Part shown: positions 1 to 11,475 of the stretch, in pieces
Layout: the number at the start of each line of letters is the position of its first letter
Numbering within the stretch: the stretch's first letter is position 1
Position numbers and translations under genes: made by a program
NCBI GenBank assembly: GCA_947372225.1
Contig: CANBSV010000003.1
Coordinates: 14,900-78,899 of the forward strand
Source: Burkholderiales bacterium
GTDB taxonomy: Bacteria; Pseudomonadota; Gammaproteobacteria; Burkholderiales; Burkholderiaceae_C
DNA length: 64,000 nucleotides
Reading direction: 5' to 3'
The notes under the pieces: model-generated
The model's input: the letters and a program-made list of their open reading frames with translations, nothing else
What the model was told of the DNA's origin: nothing
Databases searched by the model: none

Positions 1-1921
1 CGACCTGACGCGGCACGCCCACCGGCGAGCTGCTCTGGCCCTGCTGGGTGAGTTCGACGTCCTCGGCACTCGGGTACTGGTGCAGCAACCAGTAGTCGAA
101 GACCCGGCGAGCAATGGGCGCGGCGGCCACTGCGCCGAAGCCGGAGTTCTCGACCACCACGGCGATGGCGATCGTCGGTGCGTCGAGCGGCGCGAATGCG
201 ATGTACAGCGAGTGATCGCGCCGGTGCTCGTCGATCTTGGCCGCGTTGTACTTCTCGTTTTGGCGGATGCCCACGGCCTGCGCGGTACCGGTCTTGCCGC
301 CCGTGGCGTAGGGCGCGCCGACAAACACGCGTGCCGAGGTGCCCTCTTGCGTGACGCCGTACATCGCGCCGCGGATCAACTCGACGTGCTCGGGTTGCAG
401 CGGCAGGCTGGGCAGCGCCTCGCTGGCCACCAGCCGGCGTTCGCGCGTGACCACGTCTTCGATCTCGCGCACCAGCCGCGGCTGAAAGCGCAGCCCGCCC
501 GATGACAGCGTGGCCGTGGCGCTGGCCAGCTGCAGCATGGTGAAGTTGTTGTAGCCCTGTCCGATGCCCAGCGAGATGGTTTCACCGGCGTACCAGCGCC
601 GCTGCTCGGGCAGCCTGTAGGCGTGGCGCTTCCAGTCGGTCGACGGGAGCAGGCCCGTCACCTCGCCCTGGATGTCAATGCCCGTCTTGCGCCCGAACGC
701 AAACGGCTCGAGCTGGTCGTGGATGGTGTCCACGCCCATCTCGTTGGCCAGCGAGTAGTAGTAGACGTTGCTCGACTTGACGATGCTGCGCACCATGTCG
801 ACCGGGCCCAGCCCCACATCACCGTGGCTGCGGAAGGTGTGGTTGCCGAACTGGAACGTGGCGTTGTCCTGAATGATCGTCGTCGGGCTGCGCTTGCCGG
901 TGATCAGCGCGGCCATCGCCATGAACGGCTTGTACGTCGAGCCCGGCGGATAGGTGCCGCGCAGCGCACGGTTGAGCAGCGGCTTGTCAATCGACTCATT
1001 GAGCTCACGCCACGAGTCGGCGTCAATGCCATCCACGAACAGGTTGGGGTCAAACGTCGGCTTGCTCACGAAGGCCAGCACTTCGCCGTTGCGCGGATCG
1101 ATCGCCACCAGCGCGCCACGTCGGTCGCCAAACAGCGTTTCGACCATCGCCTGCAGGCCGATATCGATGCTCATCACCAGCTTGTTGCCGGGCGTGGCAC
1201 CGTTGCTGTTGAGGCGCCGCACCGCGCGGCCGCTGGCGCTGATCTCGACCTCCTCGAAGCCGGTGGTGCCATGCAGGTCGGCCTCGTAGCTCTGCTCGAC
1301 GCCGAGCTTGCCGATGTACTCGGTGCCGCGGTAGTTGGCCGCCTCGTCGGAATCGTCGATGTCTTCCTTTTCGGCATGGTTGATGCGGCCGATGTAGCCG
1401 ATCAGGTGGCTGCCCACCTCACCGAGCGGGTAGTTGCGAAACAACCGCGCCTTCACCTCGACGCCGGGAAACCGGTAGCGCTGCACGATGAACCGGGCCA
1501 CCTCTTCGTCGGAGAGTTTGGTGCGGATCGGCAGTGATTCGAGGTTGCGGCTTTCGTCGAGCAACCGCCGAAAGCGCTTGCGGTCGCGCGGCTGGATGTC
1601 GATCACCTCGGCCAGTGCGTTGATCGTGGCTTCGATGTTGGTGGTGCGCGCCGGCATGATCTCCAGCGTGTAGGCCGAGTAGTTGTCGGCCAGCACCACA
1701 CCGTTGCGATCGACGATGAGCCCGCGATTGGGCGTGATCGGAACGACCGAAATGCGGTTGTTCTCGGCCTGCACGCTGAGTTCTTCGTGCTTGTAGATCT
1801 GCAGGTGAACCAGCCGTGACGCCAGCAACCCGAAGCACAGCAGCACAAAGAAGCCGGCTGCCAGCAAGCGCACACGAAAGCGCCCCAGCTCCTGCTCGAC
1901 GTTCCTGATCTCAGTGTTCAC
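1..1921 (-). CDS. mrdA: Penicillin-binding protein 2, 3' end cut by window edge
   Basis: Transpeptidase that crosslinks peptidoglycan during cell elongation, working in the inner membrane with RodA and the MreBCD complex. The frame reads from a GTG at 1921 and leaves the window after 640 codons, close to full family length. An N-terminal membrane segment lies at about residues 17-38. The active-site serine is in GSTYKP (about residue 325), the SSN motif follows in VKSSNVYYY, and the KTG motif is in GGKTGTAQ near 280. It starts 18 bases after the mreD stop, so it is the last visible gene of the mreB-mreC-mreD-mrdA unit. No in-frame ATG precedes the first hydrophobic segment, so GTG is preferred. 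Confidence 0.93.
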   Translation of the reverse strand, partial: MNTEIRNVEQELGRFRVRLLAAGFFVLLCFGLLASRLVHLQIYKHEELSVQAENNRISVVPITPNRGLIVDRNGVVLADNYSAYTLEIMPARTTNIEATINALAEVIDIQPRDRKRFRRLLDESRNLESLPIRTKLSDEEVARFIVQRYRFPGVEVKARLFRNYPLGEVGSHLIGYIGRINHAEKEDIDDSDEAANYRGTEYIGKLGVEQSYEADLHGTTGFEEVEISASGRAVRRLNSNGATPGNKLVMSIDIGLQAMVETLFGDRRGALVAIDPRNGEVLAFVSKPTFDPNLFVDGIDADSWRELNESIDKPLLNRALRGTYPPGSTYKPFMAMAALITGKRSPTTIIQDNATFQFGNHTFRSHGDVGLGPVDMVRSIVKSSNVYYYSLANEMGVDTIHDQLEPFAFGRKTGIDIQGEVTGLLPSTDWKRHAYRLPEQRRWYAGETISLGIGQGYNNFTMLQLASATATLSSGGLRFQPRLVREIEDVVTRERRLVASEALPSLPLQPEHVELIRGAMYGVTQEGTSARVFVGAPYATGGKTGTAQAVGIRQNEKYNAAKIDEHRRDHSLYIAFAPLDAPTIAIAVVVENSGFGAVAAAPIARRVFDYWLLHQYPSAEDVELTQQGQSSSPVGVPRQV

Positions 1922-1939
1922 GGCCGCTCGAGCAAGCCG

Positions 1940-2461
1940 TCACAGCGGACGGTTCTGGTCGCGATCGGGTGCGCGTCGCTGCGGCGCGAGCAGCAGCCAG
2001 CTGGCCAACGGCCACAGCAACGCTTCAAAGACCGGCGCCAGCAGCGCCGGCCAGCCCGGCAACATGCCGCCCACGATCATGCGAACGGCGAACGACACGA
2101 AGTGCGCCGCGATGAACAGCGGCAGGATCTGCAGCGCCTGCAAAGGCAGGCCGAACCACAGCAGCCGCCGGTGGATGGCCGTCGCGAAATAAGCCAGCAG
2201 CGAGTAGGCCAGCGCGTGCTGGCCGAGGATCGCGCCGTCGTGCACATCCATCAGCAGCCCGCAGGCGAAGGCCACGCCCACACCCACGCGGCGCGCCTGG
2301 TGCACGTTCCAGAACACCAGCACCAGCGCCAGCGCATCGGGCGCGGCAGGGTGGCGCCCGACGGGCAGCAAATTCACGGCAAACGCCGCGAGCAGCGTGA
2401 ACCACAGGAACAGCGGGTTGACCGGCAGCAGCAGCTGGTCGGACACGGGCCGCTTCATCAT
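1940..2461 (-). CDS. mreD: Rod shape-determining protein MreD
   Basis: Integral membrane member of the elongasome that links cytoplasmic MreB filaments to the periplasmic synthases. The 173-residue protein is almost wholly hydrophobic, with about five membrane segments and a short basic C-terminal tail, as expected for MreD. Its ATG overlaps the mreC stop in an ATGA arrangement, which suggests translational coupling. Identity rests mainly on position between mreC and mrdA plus size and hydropathy, because MreD sequences are poorly conserved. Confidence 0.9.
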   Translation of the reverse strand: MMKRPVSDQLLLPVNPLFLWFTLLAAFAVNLLPVGRHPAAPDALALVLVFWNVHQARRVGVGVAFACGLLMDVHDGAILGQHALAYSLLAYFATAIHRRLLWFGLPLQALQILPLFIAAHFVSFAVRMIVGGMLPGWPALLAPVFEALLWPLASWLLLAPQRRAPDRDQNRPL

Positions 2462-3381
2462 GGCCGCGCGTCCTTGCGTGGCGGATCGCGGCGACCGGTC
2501 TCGGCAGACACCTCGGGGCGCGGCGTCTGCTGCAGCCCGATCGGCTCGAGCACCAGCACGTGACGCACGGCATCCGGCGATGCCACCGGCTGCAAACGGA
2601 TCTTGGCGAATCCGGCATCGACCTTGCGGTCGATCGACACCACGCGAGCCACCGGCAGACCCGGCGGGTAGACGCCGTCAAGGCCCGAAGTCTGCAGCTC
2701 ATCGCCCACCAGCACGTCGGCATTGCCCGCCATGAAGCGCAGCTCGAGCGACTCACCCGTGGTCGACCCGAACGCCACGCTGCGCGAGCCCGAACGCGAA
2801 TTGAGCACCGGCACGGCCGCATCTCTGTCCGTGAGCAGCGTGACCTCGGACGACAGCGGATACACCCGGGTCACTTGCCCGATGATGCCGGCCTCGGTGA
2901 TGACGGGCGAGCCTGCCACCAGCCCCTGAGCCTGACCGCGGTCGATCACGACCTTGCGCGAATACGGATCGGTCGATTCGTACAGCACCTCGGCGGCATG
3001 CGACTTGACCGACAGCGATGCGCGCAACTCGAGCAGCGCGCGCAAACGCTGGTTTTCGCTGAGCAGTTGTTCGACCCGAGAGGCCCGCTCAGCTTGCAAC
3101 GTCAGGGCCTGACGCGCTTTGGACTCGGCGGCCAGCGCAGCTTGCAGACCGCCGGCGTAGTCGTCGGTGCGCTCCCACAACGACACCGTGGCCAGCAAGG
3201 CGCGCTGCACCGGATGCAAGGCGGTGGCCAGCACGGCACGCAGCGGCTGGGTCAGGGCGAAGCGCGAATCCGCCACCATCAGGAACACCGCCAGCGCCGA
3301 AAACAGCATCAGCTTGGTCAGCGCCGACAGCCCCTGGCGAAAAAACGGCGGCGGCGTCCGGTCGATGGTGCCTAGGGCCAT
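2458..3381 (-). CDS. mreC: Rod shape-determining protein MreC
   Basis: Periplasmic scaffold of the elongasome, anchored by one membrane segment. In the 307 residues one sees a short cytoplasmic start, a membrane helix at about 22-42, a coiled-coil region at about 75-120 (LLSENQRLRALLELR), then the beta-rich MreC core with the family-like stretch VVIDRGQAQGLVAGSPV. It lies 56 bases downstream of mreB and overlaps mreD by four bases, as in the usual mre operon. Confidence 0.94.
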   Translation of the reverse strand: MALGTIDRTPPPFFRQGLSALTKLMLFSALAVFLMVADSRFALTQPLRAVLATALHPVQRALLATVSLWERTDDYAGGLQAALAAESKARQALTLQAERASRVEQLLSENQRLRALLELRASLSVKSHAAEVLYESTDPYSRKVVIDRGQAQGLVAGSPVITEAGIIGQVTRVYPLSSEVTLLTDRDAAVPVLNSRSGSRSVAFGSTTGESLELRFMAGNADVLVGDELQTSGLDGVYPPGLPVARVVSIDRKVDAGFAKIRLQPVASPDAVRHVLVLEPIGLQQTPRPEVSAETGRRDPPRKDARP

Positions 3382-3437
3382 GGATGAAGACGCCGGTCAG
3401 ACTGCACAGCGGGCACGCCAGGCCACCCGCCCGGCCA

Positions 3438-4775
<1,338 letters not shown>

Positions 4776-5075
4776 ATGGCCTTGACCCCCGAAGACGTCG
4801 CGCGGATCGCCCACCTGGCGCGCCTGGAGTTCCAGCCCGCCGAACAAGCGGCGATGCTCGGTCAGCTCAATGCGTTCTTCTCGATCGTCGAGCAAATGAG
4901 CGCCGTCGACACCCGCGGCGTCGAGCCGCTGCACACGCCGCTGTCAGCCATCAGCGACGTGACCTTGCGACTGCGCGATGACGCGGTCACCGAATCGAAC
5001 CAGCGCGAGCTCAACCAGCGCAGCGCCCCGGCCGTCGAAGACGGCCTGTTCCTCGTGCCGCGGGTGGTCGAATGA
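4776..5075 (+). CDS. gatC: Glu-tRNA(Gln)/Asp-tRNA(Asn) amidotransferase subunit C
   Basis: Small subunit that wraps around GatA and stabilises the GatCAB amidotransferase, which converts misacylated Glu-tRNA(Gln) and Asp-tRNA(Asn) to the cognate amides in the cytoplasm. The 99 residues match GatC from end to end: [12 protein letters not shown] at the N-terminus, the central [11 protein letters not shown] helix, and the typical tail with [13 protein letters not shown]. The stop overlaps the gatA ATG by four bases, so the three subunits are likely translated in a coupled way. Confidence 0.96.
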   Translation: MALTPEDVARIAHLARLEFQPAEQAAMLGQLNAFFSIVEQMSAVDTRGVEPLHTPLSAISDVTLRLRDDAVTESNQRELNQRSAPAVEDGLFLVPRVVE

Positions 5076-6580
5076 GCGCATCTCTGCACGACATGGGCGT
5101 GGCCGAACTGGCACGGGCCTTCGCGGCCAAGCAGGTCTCGAGTGTCGAGGCCACCACCCACCTGCTCGCGCGCGCCGCAGCGCACGAGCACCTGGGCGCA
5201 TGGCTGTGCATCGACGCCGATGCCGCGCTCGCGCAAGCGCGCAACGCCGACACGGTGCGCGCGCAGGGAAACGCATCGTCGCTGCTGGGCGTGCCACTTG
5301 CGCACAAGGACATCTTCGTCACGCGTGAGTTGCCCACCACCGCAGGCTCGAAGATGCTGGCCGACTACCGAAGCCCGTTCGACGCCACCGTGGTGGCGCG
5401 GCTCGCTGCGGCGGGCACCGTGACGCTGGGCAAGCTCAGCTGCGATGAATTCGCCATGGGCTCGGGCAACGAGAACTCGGCCTGGGGCCCCGTCAAGAAC
5501 CCTTGGGATCTGACCCGCGTACCTGGCGGTTCATCGGGCGGCTCGGCCGCAGCGGTGGCCGCACGGCTGGTGCCGGCAGCCACCGGCACCGACACCGGCG
5601 GGTCGATCCGCCAGCCGGCCAGCTTCAGTGGCGTGACGGGCATCAAACCGACGTATGGCGTGTGCTCGCGCTTCGGGATGATCGCCTTCGCGTCCAGCCT
5701 TGATCAGGCTGGGCCGATGGCGCGCAGCGCTGAGGATTGCGCCATGTTGCTGGGCGCCATGAGCGGCTTCGACGAGCGCGACTCCACCAGCGTGCAGCGC
5801 CCGCCGCAAGACTATGCCGCGCTGATGCACACGCCGCGCGCCGGAGCCACTGCAGCTCAACCGCTCAAGGGGTTGCGCGTCGGGCTGCCGCGGGAGTTCT
5901 TCCCGGCCGCGCTGTCAGGCGATGTGGATCACGCGGTGCGCGAGGCGCTGGCCGAGCTCGAAAAACTCGGCGCCACGCTGGTCGACGTGAGCCTGCCGCG
6001 CACTGAGCTGTCGATCCCCGTGTACTACATCATCGCGCCAGCCGAGGCCAGCTCGAACCTGAGCCGCTTCGACGGCGTGCGCTTCGGCCACCGGGCGGCC
6101 AAGTACACGGACCTGCTCGACATGTACAAGAAGTCGCGGGCCGAGGGGTTCGGCCCCGAGGTCAAGCGGCGCATCATGATCGGCAGCTACGTGCTCAGCC
6201 ACGGCTACTACGACGCGTATTACCTGCAGGCGCAAAAGCTGCGCCGCATGATCGCCGACGACTTCCAGCACTGTTTCACCGAATGCGACGTGATCGCGGG
6301 CCCGGTGGCCCCTTCAGTGGCCTGGAAGCTGGGCGGCAAGAACGACGACCCGGTGGCCAACTACCTGGCCGACATCTTCACGCTGCCAGCCAGTCTGGCC
6401 GGGCTGCCCGGCATGAGCGTGCCGGCAGGCTTTGCCGCATCCGGCGAGGGCGCCGGCATGCCGGTGGGCCTGCAGCTGATCGGCAACTACTTCCAGGAGG
6501 GTGCCTTGTTGCACGCCGCCCACGCATTCCAGCAAGCGACCGACTGGCACCGCCGCGCGCCGCAAGGGGTGGCCGCATGA
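5072..6580 (+). CDS. gatA: Glu-tRNA(Gln)/Asp-tRNA(Asn) amidotransferase subunit A
   Basis: Glutaminase subunit that frees ammonia from glutamine or asparagine and channels it to GatB. It is a 502-residue amidase-signature enzyme. The catalytic triad can be placed: lysine in VPLAHKDIF (about residue 76), the cis-serine in the [11 protein letters not shown] stretch (about 150), and the nucleophile serine in [10 protein letters not shown] (about 175). Its ATG overlaps the gatC stop and its stop overlaps the gatB ATG. Confidence 0.97.
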   Translation: MSASLHDMGVAELARAFAAKQVSSVEATTHLLARAAAHEHLGAWLCIDADAALAQARNADTVRAQGNASSLLGVPLAHKDIFVTRELPTTAGSKMLADYRSPFDATVVARLAAAGTVTLGKLSCDEFAMGSGNENSAWGPVKNPWDLTRVPGGSSGGSAAAVAARLVPAATGTDTGGSIRQPASFSGVTGIKPTYGVCSRFGMIAFASSLDQAGPMARSAEDCAMLLGAMSGFDERDSTSVQRPPQDYAALMHTPRAGATAAQPLKGLRVGLPREFFPAALSGDVDHAVREALAELEKLGATLVDVSLPRTELSIPVYYIIAPAEASSNLSRFDGVRFGHRAAKYTDLLDMYKKSRAEGFGPEVKRRIMIGSYVLSHGYYDAYYLQAQKLRRMIADDFQHCFTECDVIAGPVAPSVAWKLGGKNDDPVANYLADIFTLPASLAGLPGMSVPAGFAASGEGAGMPVGLQLIGNYFQEGALLHAAHAFQQATDWHRRAPQGVAA

Positions 6581-8046
6581 CGACCACCGCCACTGGCAAA
6601 CTGATTCGAGGCTACGAGGTCGTGATCGGCCTCGAGACGCACGCGCAGCTGTCCACGCACAGCAAGATCTTCAGTGGCTCATCGACGCAATTCGGCGCCG
6701 ACCCCAACACGCAGGCCTCCCCGGTCGACCTGGCGCTGCCCGGTACGCTGCCGGTGATGAACCGCGGCGCCGTCGAGCGAGCCATCCGCTTTGGCGTGGC
6801 GGTGGGTGCGCGGGTGGCCCATCAGTCGATCTTTGCGCGCAAGAACTACTTCTATCCCGATCTGCCCAAGGGCTACCAGATCAGCCAGTACGAAACGCCA
6901 GTGGTGCAAGGCGGCGTGGTCGAGTTCTTCGTGGGCGAGGTGCTGCACCGCGTCAACCTCACGCGCGCTCACCTCGAGGAAGACGCCGGCAAATCGCTGC
7001 ACGAGGATTACGCGGGCCAGACCGGCATCGACCTCAACCGCGCCGGCACGCCATTGCTCGAGATCGTCACCGAGCCCGACATGCGCTCGAGCGCCGAGGC
7101 GGCCGAATACGCCAAGACGCTGCACGCGCTCGTGGTGTGGCTGGGCATTTGCGACGGCAACATGCAAGAAGGCAGCTTCCGCTGCGACGCCAACGTGTCG
7201 GTGCGCAAGCCCGGGGCTCCGTACGGCACGCGCCGCGAGATCAAGAACCTCAACAGCTTCAAGTTCTTGCAGCAGGCCATCGACTGCGAAGTCCAGTGGC
7301 AGATCGACCTGATCGAAGACGGCGGTGCGGTGCAACAGGCCACGGCGCTGTTCAACCCCAACGGCAACGGCGGTCGCGGCGAAACACGCGCCATGCGCAG
7401 CAAGGAAGAAGCGCACGACTACCGCTACTTCCCCGATCCCGATCTGCCGCCGCTGGTCATCGCCCCCGAATGGATCGAGCAGGTGCGAGCGGCCATGCCC
7501 GAGCTGCCGCGGGCGATGGCCGAGCGGTTTCAGCGCGAGCATGGTCTGCCCGAGTACGACGCGCTGGCCGTCACGCAAAGCAAGGCGCACGCGGCCTACT
7601 TCGAGGCCGCCACGGCCCGGTGCCAGGCACCCAAGCTGGTGGCCAACTGGATGATGGGCGAGCTGGCTCGCCGGCTCAATGCCGACGGCCTGGTGATCGA
7701 TCACGGTCCGGTGGACGCGGCCACGCTGGGCGCGCTGATCGCACGCATTGGCGACAGCACGATCTCGAACAACGGCGCCCGCCAGATCTTCGATGCGCTG
7801 TGGGCCGGCGAATCCACCGATGTGGATGCGCTGATCGAGTCCAAGGGCCTGCGCCAACTCAATGACACCGGTGAGCTCGACCGCCTGCTCGACGAGTTGC
7901 TGGCAGCCAACGCCAAGTCGGTCGAGGAATACCGCGCCGGCAAGGAAAAAGCCTTCAATGCGCTGGTCGGACAGGCGATGAAAGCCACCAAGGGCAAAGC
8001 CAACCCGGCTCAAGTGACCGAGTTGCTCAAAAAGAAGCTCGGCTGA
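6577..8046 (+). CDS. gatB: Glu-tRNA(Gln)/Asp-tRNA(Asn) amidotransferase subunit B
   Basis: Kinase/transferase subunit that activates the misacylated tRNA with ATP and receives ammonia from GatA. The ATG at 6577 overlaps the gatA stop and gives 489 residues, the normal length. The frame is open further upstream inside gatA, but that extension is not GatB-like and is rejected. Family landmarks are the start [13 protein letters not shown], the metal- and substrate-site region [19 protein letters not shown], and the C-terminal YqeY-like tail that contacts tRNA. Confidence 0.97.
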   Translation: MTTTATGKLIRGYEVVIGLETHAQLSTHSKIFSGSSTQFGADPNTQASPVDLALPGTLPVMNRGAVERAIRFGVAVGARVAHQSIFARKNYFYPDLPKGYQISQYETPVVQGGVVEFFVGEVLHRVNLTRAHLEEDAGKSLHEDYAGQTGIDLNRAGTPLLEIVTEPDMRSSAEAAEYAKTLHALVVWLGICDGNMQEGSFRCDANVSVRKPGAPYGTRREIKNLNSFKFLQQAIDCEVQWQIDLIEDGGAVQQATALFNPNGNGGRGETRAMRSKEEAHDYRYFPDPDLPPLVIAPEWIEQVRAAMPELPRAMAERFQREHGLPEYDALAVTQSKAHAAYFEAATARCQAPKLVANWMMGELARRLNADGLVIDHGPVDAATLGALIARIGDSTISNNGARQIFDALWAGESTDVDALIESKGLRQLNDTGELDRLLDELLAANAKSVEEYRAGKEKAFNALVGQAMKATKGKANPAQVTELLKKKLG

Positions 8047-8081
8047 GTTCCCAAGCCCGCGTCGCGGCCTTCAGGCTGCGC

Positions 8082-8798
8082 CTAGGGCTTCGGCTTGGGC
8101 TTGGCGCTCGCTGAGGCTGCCACGCCGGTGCTCGCCGCGGCAGCACCGGGCGCCTTGGGCAACGGGCCCAAAGACCCGGGTGCTGCACCGGACCACACGG
8201 CGCGCAGCCGGGCGAGTTCTGCGTCGAACGCCGCGTTGATGCGTTGCGTCTCGGCGCGCTGGTTGACCATCAACGTGCGCTGGGCCTCAGCCGCGGCCTC
8301 ATTGCCATCGAGTTGCTGCTTGAGCAGCGGGGGCAGTTGCCGCCCGGCGTAGAACTCCGCCTCTTCTTCCAGCGGCTTGCGTTCAGCAGCCAGGTCGTCG
8401 AGCCGGCGCTGCGACAGTTGCAACGTTCGGCGCACGTCGTCGAGCGCCGCTGCACGGGCGCGCTGGTGAGCCGCCTCGTTGGGATACCGGCTGCGCAGGT
8501 TGCGGTCGCTGCGTATCGCGTCGGCCTCGATCGCCGCGCGCACGGCTTTGGCCCGGTCGCGCGCGTCTTGCTCGGCCTGTTCATCGGCTGTCATGACCGG
8601 GCTGCGGATCTCACGCGTGGAACCGTCCGGATTCAGCACCCGGTGCTCGCGTGACAGGCACTCGGCGATCGGACGATCCGAAGTGATGTGCTTGCCATTG
8701 GCATCGACACACGCATAGATCGGTGACGCCAACGCGGCAACGGGCCAGGCGAGCGCGGCAGCAAGGCAAATGCGTTGAAACAATGGCTCAGACACCAT
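8082..8798 (-). CDS. DUF4124-type secreted protein
   Basis: Function unknown. The 238-residue product has a signal peptide (residues 1 to about 24, ending in ALASP) followed by the DUF4124 pattern IYACVDANGKHITSDRPIAEC, two cysteines around a short beta unit common in betaproteobacterial envelope proteins. The rest is charged and helical, probably coiled coil (about 85-185), and the end is rich in Ala, Lys and Pro (KPKPKP). The ATG at 8798 was chosen because the signal peptide begins there; it overlaps the end of pyrE by 11 bases, so the two are likely co-transcribed. It converges on gatB. Confidence 0.75.
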   Translation of the reverse strand: MVSEPLFQRICLAAALAWPVAALASPIYACVDANGKHITSDRPIAECLSREHRVLNPDGSTREIRSPVMTADEQAEQDARDRAKAVRAAIEADAIRSDRNLRSRYPNEAAHQRARAAALDDVRRTLQLSQRRLDDLAAERKPLEEEAEFYAGRQLPPLLKQQLDGNEAAAEAQRTLMVNQRAETQRINAAFDAELARLRAVWSGAAPGSLGPLPKAPGAAAASTGVAASASAKPKPKP

Positions 8799-9480
8799 AA
8801 CGCTCCCGATAGGCCGAAACAGCCTCAGCGTACACCGCCAGCGCGGGCGCCTCGTTCGACTGCAGCACCTGCAGCAAATCGCCCAGCGTGGCGATGGCGC
8901 ACACCGGCAAACCGAGTTGCTGTTGCACGAACTGAACCGCAGACTCGGCGGCGTCATCGGTAGCGCGCTCCTGCCGGTCCAGCGCGATGGTCACCGCACT
9001 GGGCACGCCACCGGCGGCCTGGATCAGCGCGATCGACTCGCGCACCGAGGTGCCCGCCGAGATGACGTCGTCGATGATCAGCACCCGACCGCGCACCGGC
9101 GCGCCCACCAAAGTGCCGCCCTCGCCGTGATCCTTGGCTTCCTTGCGGTTGTAGGCGTACGGCACGTTCACGCCCAGCCGCGCGAGTTCGACGGCGACAG
9201 CCGCGGCCAACACGATGCCCTTGTAGGCAGGACCGAACAACATGTCGAACTGCAACGCGCCCGAAGCGCGGGCCTGCAGCAAACGCCGTGCATAGAATTC
9301 GGCCAGGCGGCCGAGCTTGGCGCCATCGTCGAAAAGACCCGCGTTGAAGAAGTACGGCGACAGCCGGCCGGCCTTGGTCTTGAACTCACCGAACCGCAAG
9401 ACGCCCGCCTCGAGCGAAAACGCCACGAATTCGCGGGCCAGTTCGTCGGTGTTTGCGGCAGCGCACCCCGTTGGGCTCAT
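8788..9480 (-). CDS. pyrE: Orotate phosphoribosyltransferase
   Basis: Joins orotate and PRPP to give OMP in pyrimidine synthesis. The 230-residue protein carries the OPRTase N-terminus (FKTKAGRLSPYFFNAG), the catalytic-loop lysines in YAYNRKEAKDHGEGG, and the PRPP-binding motif VLIIDDVISAGTS at about residues 130-142. The ATG at 9480 matches the usual start. Only 12 bases separate it from the GTG of the divergent exonuclease III gene, so the two initiation regions face each other directly. Confidence 0.96.
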   Translation of the reverse strand: MSPTGCAAANTDELAREFVAFSLEAGVLRFGEFKTKAGRLSPYFFNAGLFDDGAKLGRLAEFYARRLLQARASGALQFDMLFGPAYKGIVLAAAVAVELARLGVNVPYAYNRKEAKDHGEGGTLVGAPVRGRVLIIDDVISAGTSVRESIALIQAAGGVPSAVTIALDRQERATDDAAESAVQFVQQQLGLPVCAIATLGDLLQVLQSNEAPALAVYAEAVSAYRERYGV

Positions 9481-9492
9481 CTGAGGAATCCT

Positions 9493-10299
9493 GTGCTTCG
9501 TCTGGTCACGTTGAATCTGAACGGCATCCGCTCGGCGGCCACCAAGGGTTTCGAAGCCTGGACTGCGACGACGAAGCCCGATTTTATGGGCGTGCAGGAG
9601 GTCAAGGCCCAAGCCGACACCGTGCTCGGGCGCTTCGAGCAGGTCGCCGGCATGACCGGGCACTTTCACTACGCGCAGAAAAAGGGCTACTCGGGTGTGG
9701 GCGTGTACTCGCGGCACGAGCCCAGCGACGTGCGCACCGGCATCGGCAACGTGGAGTTCGACGATGAAGGCCGCTGGGTCGAGCTGCGCTTTGACGACCC
9801 CAGCCGGCTCGACTTTCCTCGCTTCAGCGTGATCAGCTGTTATTTCCCGAGCGGCAGCAGCGGCGAAGAGCGGCAGCAGGCCAAGTTTCGCTTTTTGGCG
9901 CTGATCGAGCCGCACCTGCAGCGGCTTCGCGCCGAGCGTGAATTCGTCTTGCTGGGCGACATCAACATCGCCCACAAGGAAATTGACCTCAAGAACTGGA
10001 AGGGCAACCTCAAGAACAGTGGCTTCCTCCCGGAGGAGCGCGCCTGGATGACACGGCTGCTGGACGCCGAGTCCGGTGGCGGGTTGGTCGATGTGTTTCG
10101 CCGGCTCGACCCGAACCCCGAGCGCTACACCTGGTGGAGCAACCGCGGCCAGGCCTGGGCGAAGAACGTGGGTTGGCGCATTGACTACCACCTGGCCACC
10201 CCCGGCATCGCATCCCGCGCACGTCACACTGACATTCACCTCGAGCCGAGGTTTTCAGACCACGCGCCGCTGACGATCGATTACGACTTCGCGCTTTGA
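9493..10299 (+). CDS. xth: Exodeoxyribonuclease III (AP endonuclease)
   Basis: Repairs abasic sites and trims 3' ends of DNA. The 268-residue enzyme shows the ExoIII family landmarks in order: LVTLNLNGIRSA at the start, the metal-binding glutamate in GVQEVKAQ, the GDINIAHKEIDLKN stretch with catalytic Asp and Asn, and the C-terminal FSDHAPL with catalytic Asp-His. The GTG at 9493 has a GAGGAA Shine-Dalgarno at 9483-9488. The frame stays open far upstream across pyrE, but that part is antisense and not protein-like. Confidence 0.95.
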   Translation: MLRLVTLNLNGIRSAATKGFEAWTATTKPDFMGVQEVKAQADTVLGRFEQVAGMTGHFHYAQKKGYSGVGVYSRHEPSDVRTGIGNVEFDDEGRWVELRFDDPSRLDFPRFSVISCYFPSGSSGEERQQAKFRFLALIEPHLQRLRAEREFVLLGDINIAHKEIDLKNWKGNLKNSGFLPEERAWMTRLLDAESGGGLVDVFRRLDPNPERYTWWSNRGQAWAKNVGWRIDYHLATPGIASRARHTDIHLEPRFSDHAPLTIDYDFAL

Positions 10300-10471
10300 G
10301 CCCGCGGCGCGTCGGTGAATGGGGCCGTTTGGGGCTGTCGGGGCTGAGTTCATGATCGCCGGTGTGGGCGGCTGTGTCAGTCTTGCAAGGTCTCGTCCGT
10401 CAAGGCTTTTCCGGCTTTAGGGCTTCGCCAGACCGTCGTACAGTTACGTTTTTGTCATAGCCGTGTGGCGC

Positions 10472-10499
10472 CCTTCTTGCTGCGGCAAGGGGGCCTTTT
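10472..10499 (+). terminator. Possible intrinsic terminator between xth and the HDOD gene
   Basis: A nine-pair stem with two G-U pairs (10472-10480 with 10485-10493, loop TGCG) is followed by CCTTTTC. It sits 170 bases after the xth stop and 39 bases before the next start, so it could end xth transcription or act as a leader hairpin for the next gene. The T run is short. The rest of the 238-base gap shows no coding signal. Confidence 0.4.
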
Positions 10500-10537
10500 C
10501 AGATTCACTTTTTCATTCACAGGCCACATCGAAATCC

Positions 10538-11407
10538 ATGCTGTCCGTTCAAGATGTGGAGTTGCAACTTTCCGGGCCGCAGTCCGACGCGCTGGTCAAG
10601 AGCATCGGCATTCCACCGCGCCCCGCCGTGTTGCTGGAGATCGAAAGAGAGATCGCCAAGGATGACCCCGACCTGCGCAACGTGGCTCGGCTGGTGGCCG
10701 GTGATGTCGCTCTCACGGCCGCCATGCTGCGGACCGTCAATTCGCCCGCTTTCGGGCTGAAGCGGCACTGCGAGACCTTCGCGCAAGCCTTGGCCTTGCT
10801 GGGCATCAAGCCGCTGAGTGCGCTCATCACCAACCTGATGTTGCGTCGTGTGCTGCCCACCGATGGTCTGCAGCTCACGCGCTTTTGGGACGTTTCCGGC
10901 AAGCGCTCCTATGCACTGGCCAAACTGTCGCGGCACATGGGCGAGGTGGCGCCCGACCTCGGGCAATCGTTCGGCCTGTTTTGCGATGTGGGCATCCCGT
11001 TGATGATGCAGCGCTTCCCGGACTACGCAAAAACGCTCAAGGCCTGCAACGATGAGCCCGAGCGCAGCTTCACCGCCATAGAGCATGAGCACCATCTGGC
11101 CGATCACGCGCTCATCGGCGGCATGATGGCGCGCAGCTGGGGGGTGTCAAAGTCCGTGTGCCTGGCGATCCGTTTGCACCACGATTACTCGATCTCCCAG
11201 AACCCAGACATGCCGCACGATGTGTGTCAGATGGTGGCCATGGGGCTGCTGGCCGAGTTGGCCATCCAACGCTTTGCCGGCATGAACCACAGCTCGGAGT
11301 GGGACAAGGGCAGCGACCTCGCCATGGGCTCTTTGATGTTGACCGATCAGGACCTGGAAGACTGGGTCGACCGGTTGCTGGAAGACTTCTCCGCGGGCAA
11401 AGCCTGA
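10538..11407 (+). CDS. HDOD-domain signalling protein
   Basis: HDOD domains are catalytically degraded relatives of HD phosphohydrolases and usually act in regulation. The 289-residue protein is mainly one HDOD unit: IPPRPAVLLEIEREIAKDDPDLRNVARLVAGDVALTAAMLRTVNS shows the family pattern (conserved P, D and N-S) at about residues 20-65, and LLFCDVGIPL-like and HHLADHALIGGMM stretches follow. No EAL, GGDEF or receiver domain is seen. The ATG at 10538 was preferred over an upstream codon because the domain pattern begins soon after it. Target unknown. Confidence 0.82.
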   Translation: MLSVQDVELQLSGPQSDALVKSIGIPPRPAVLLEIEREIAKDDPDLRNVARLVAGDVALTAAMLRTVNSPAFGLKRHCETFAQALALLGIKPLSALITNLMLRRVLPTDGLQLTRFWDVSGKRSYALAKLSRHMGEVAPDLGQSFGLFCDVGIPLMMQRFPDYAKTLKACNDEPERSFTAIEHEHHLADHALIGGMMARSWGVSKSVCLAIRLHHDYSISQNPDMPHDVCQMVAMGLLAELAIQRFAGMNHSSEWDKGSDLAMGSLMLTDQDLEDWVDRLLEDFSAGKA

Positions 11408-11475
11408 CCCCCGGGCCGGGCCGCTCACCGCACCTGCCTGAGGTGGCGGACGCCACAACCCACCTTGAATCCACC

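Noticed and set aside
6283..6576. Upstream extension of gatB inside gatA
   Set aside because: The extension is Arg/Gly-rich shadow sequence; GatB starts at the ATG overlapping the gatA stop.
6679..8013. Minus-strand open frame opposite gatB
   Set aside because: Shadow frame of a well-conserved GatB.
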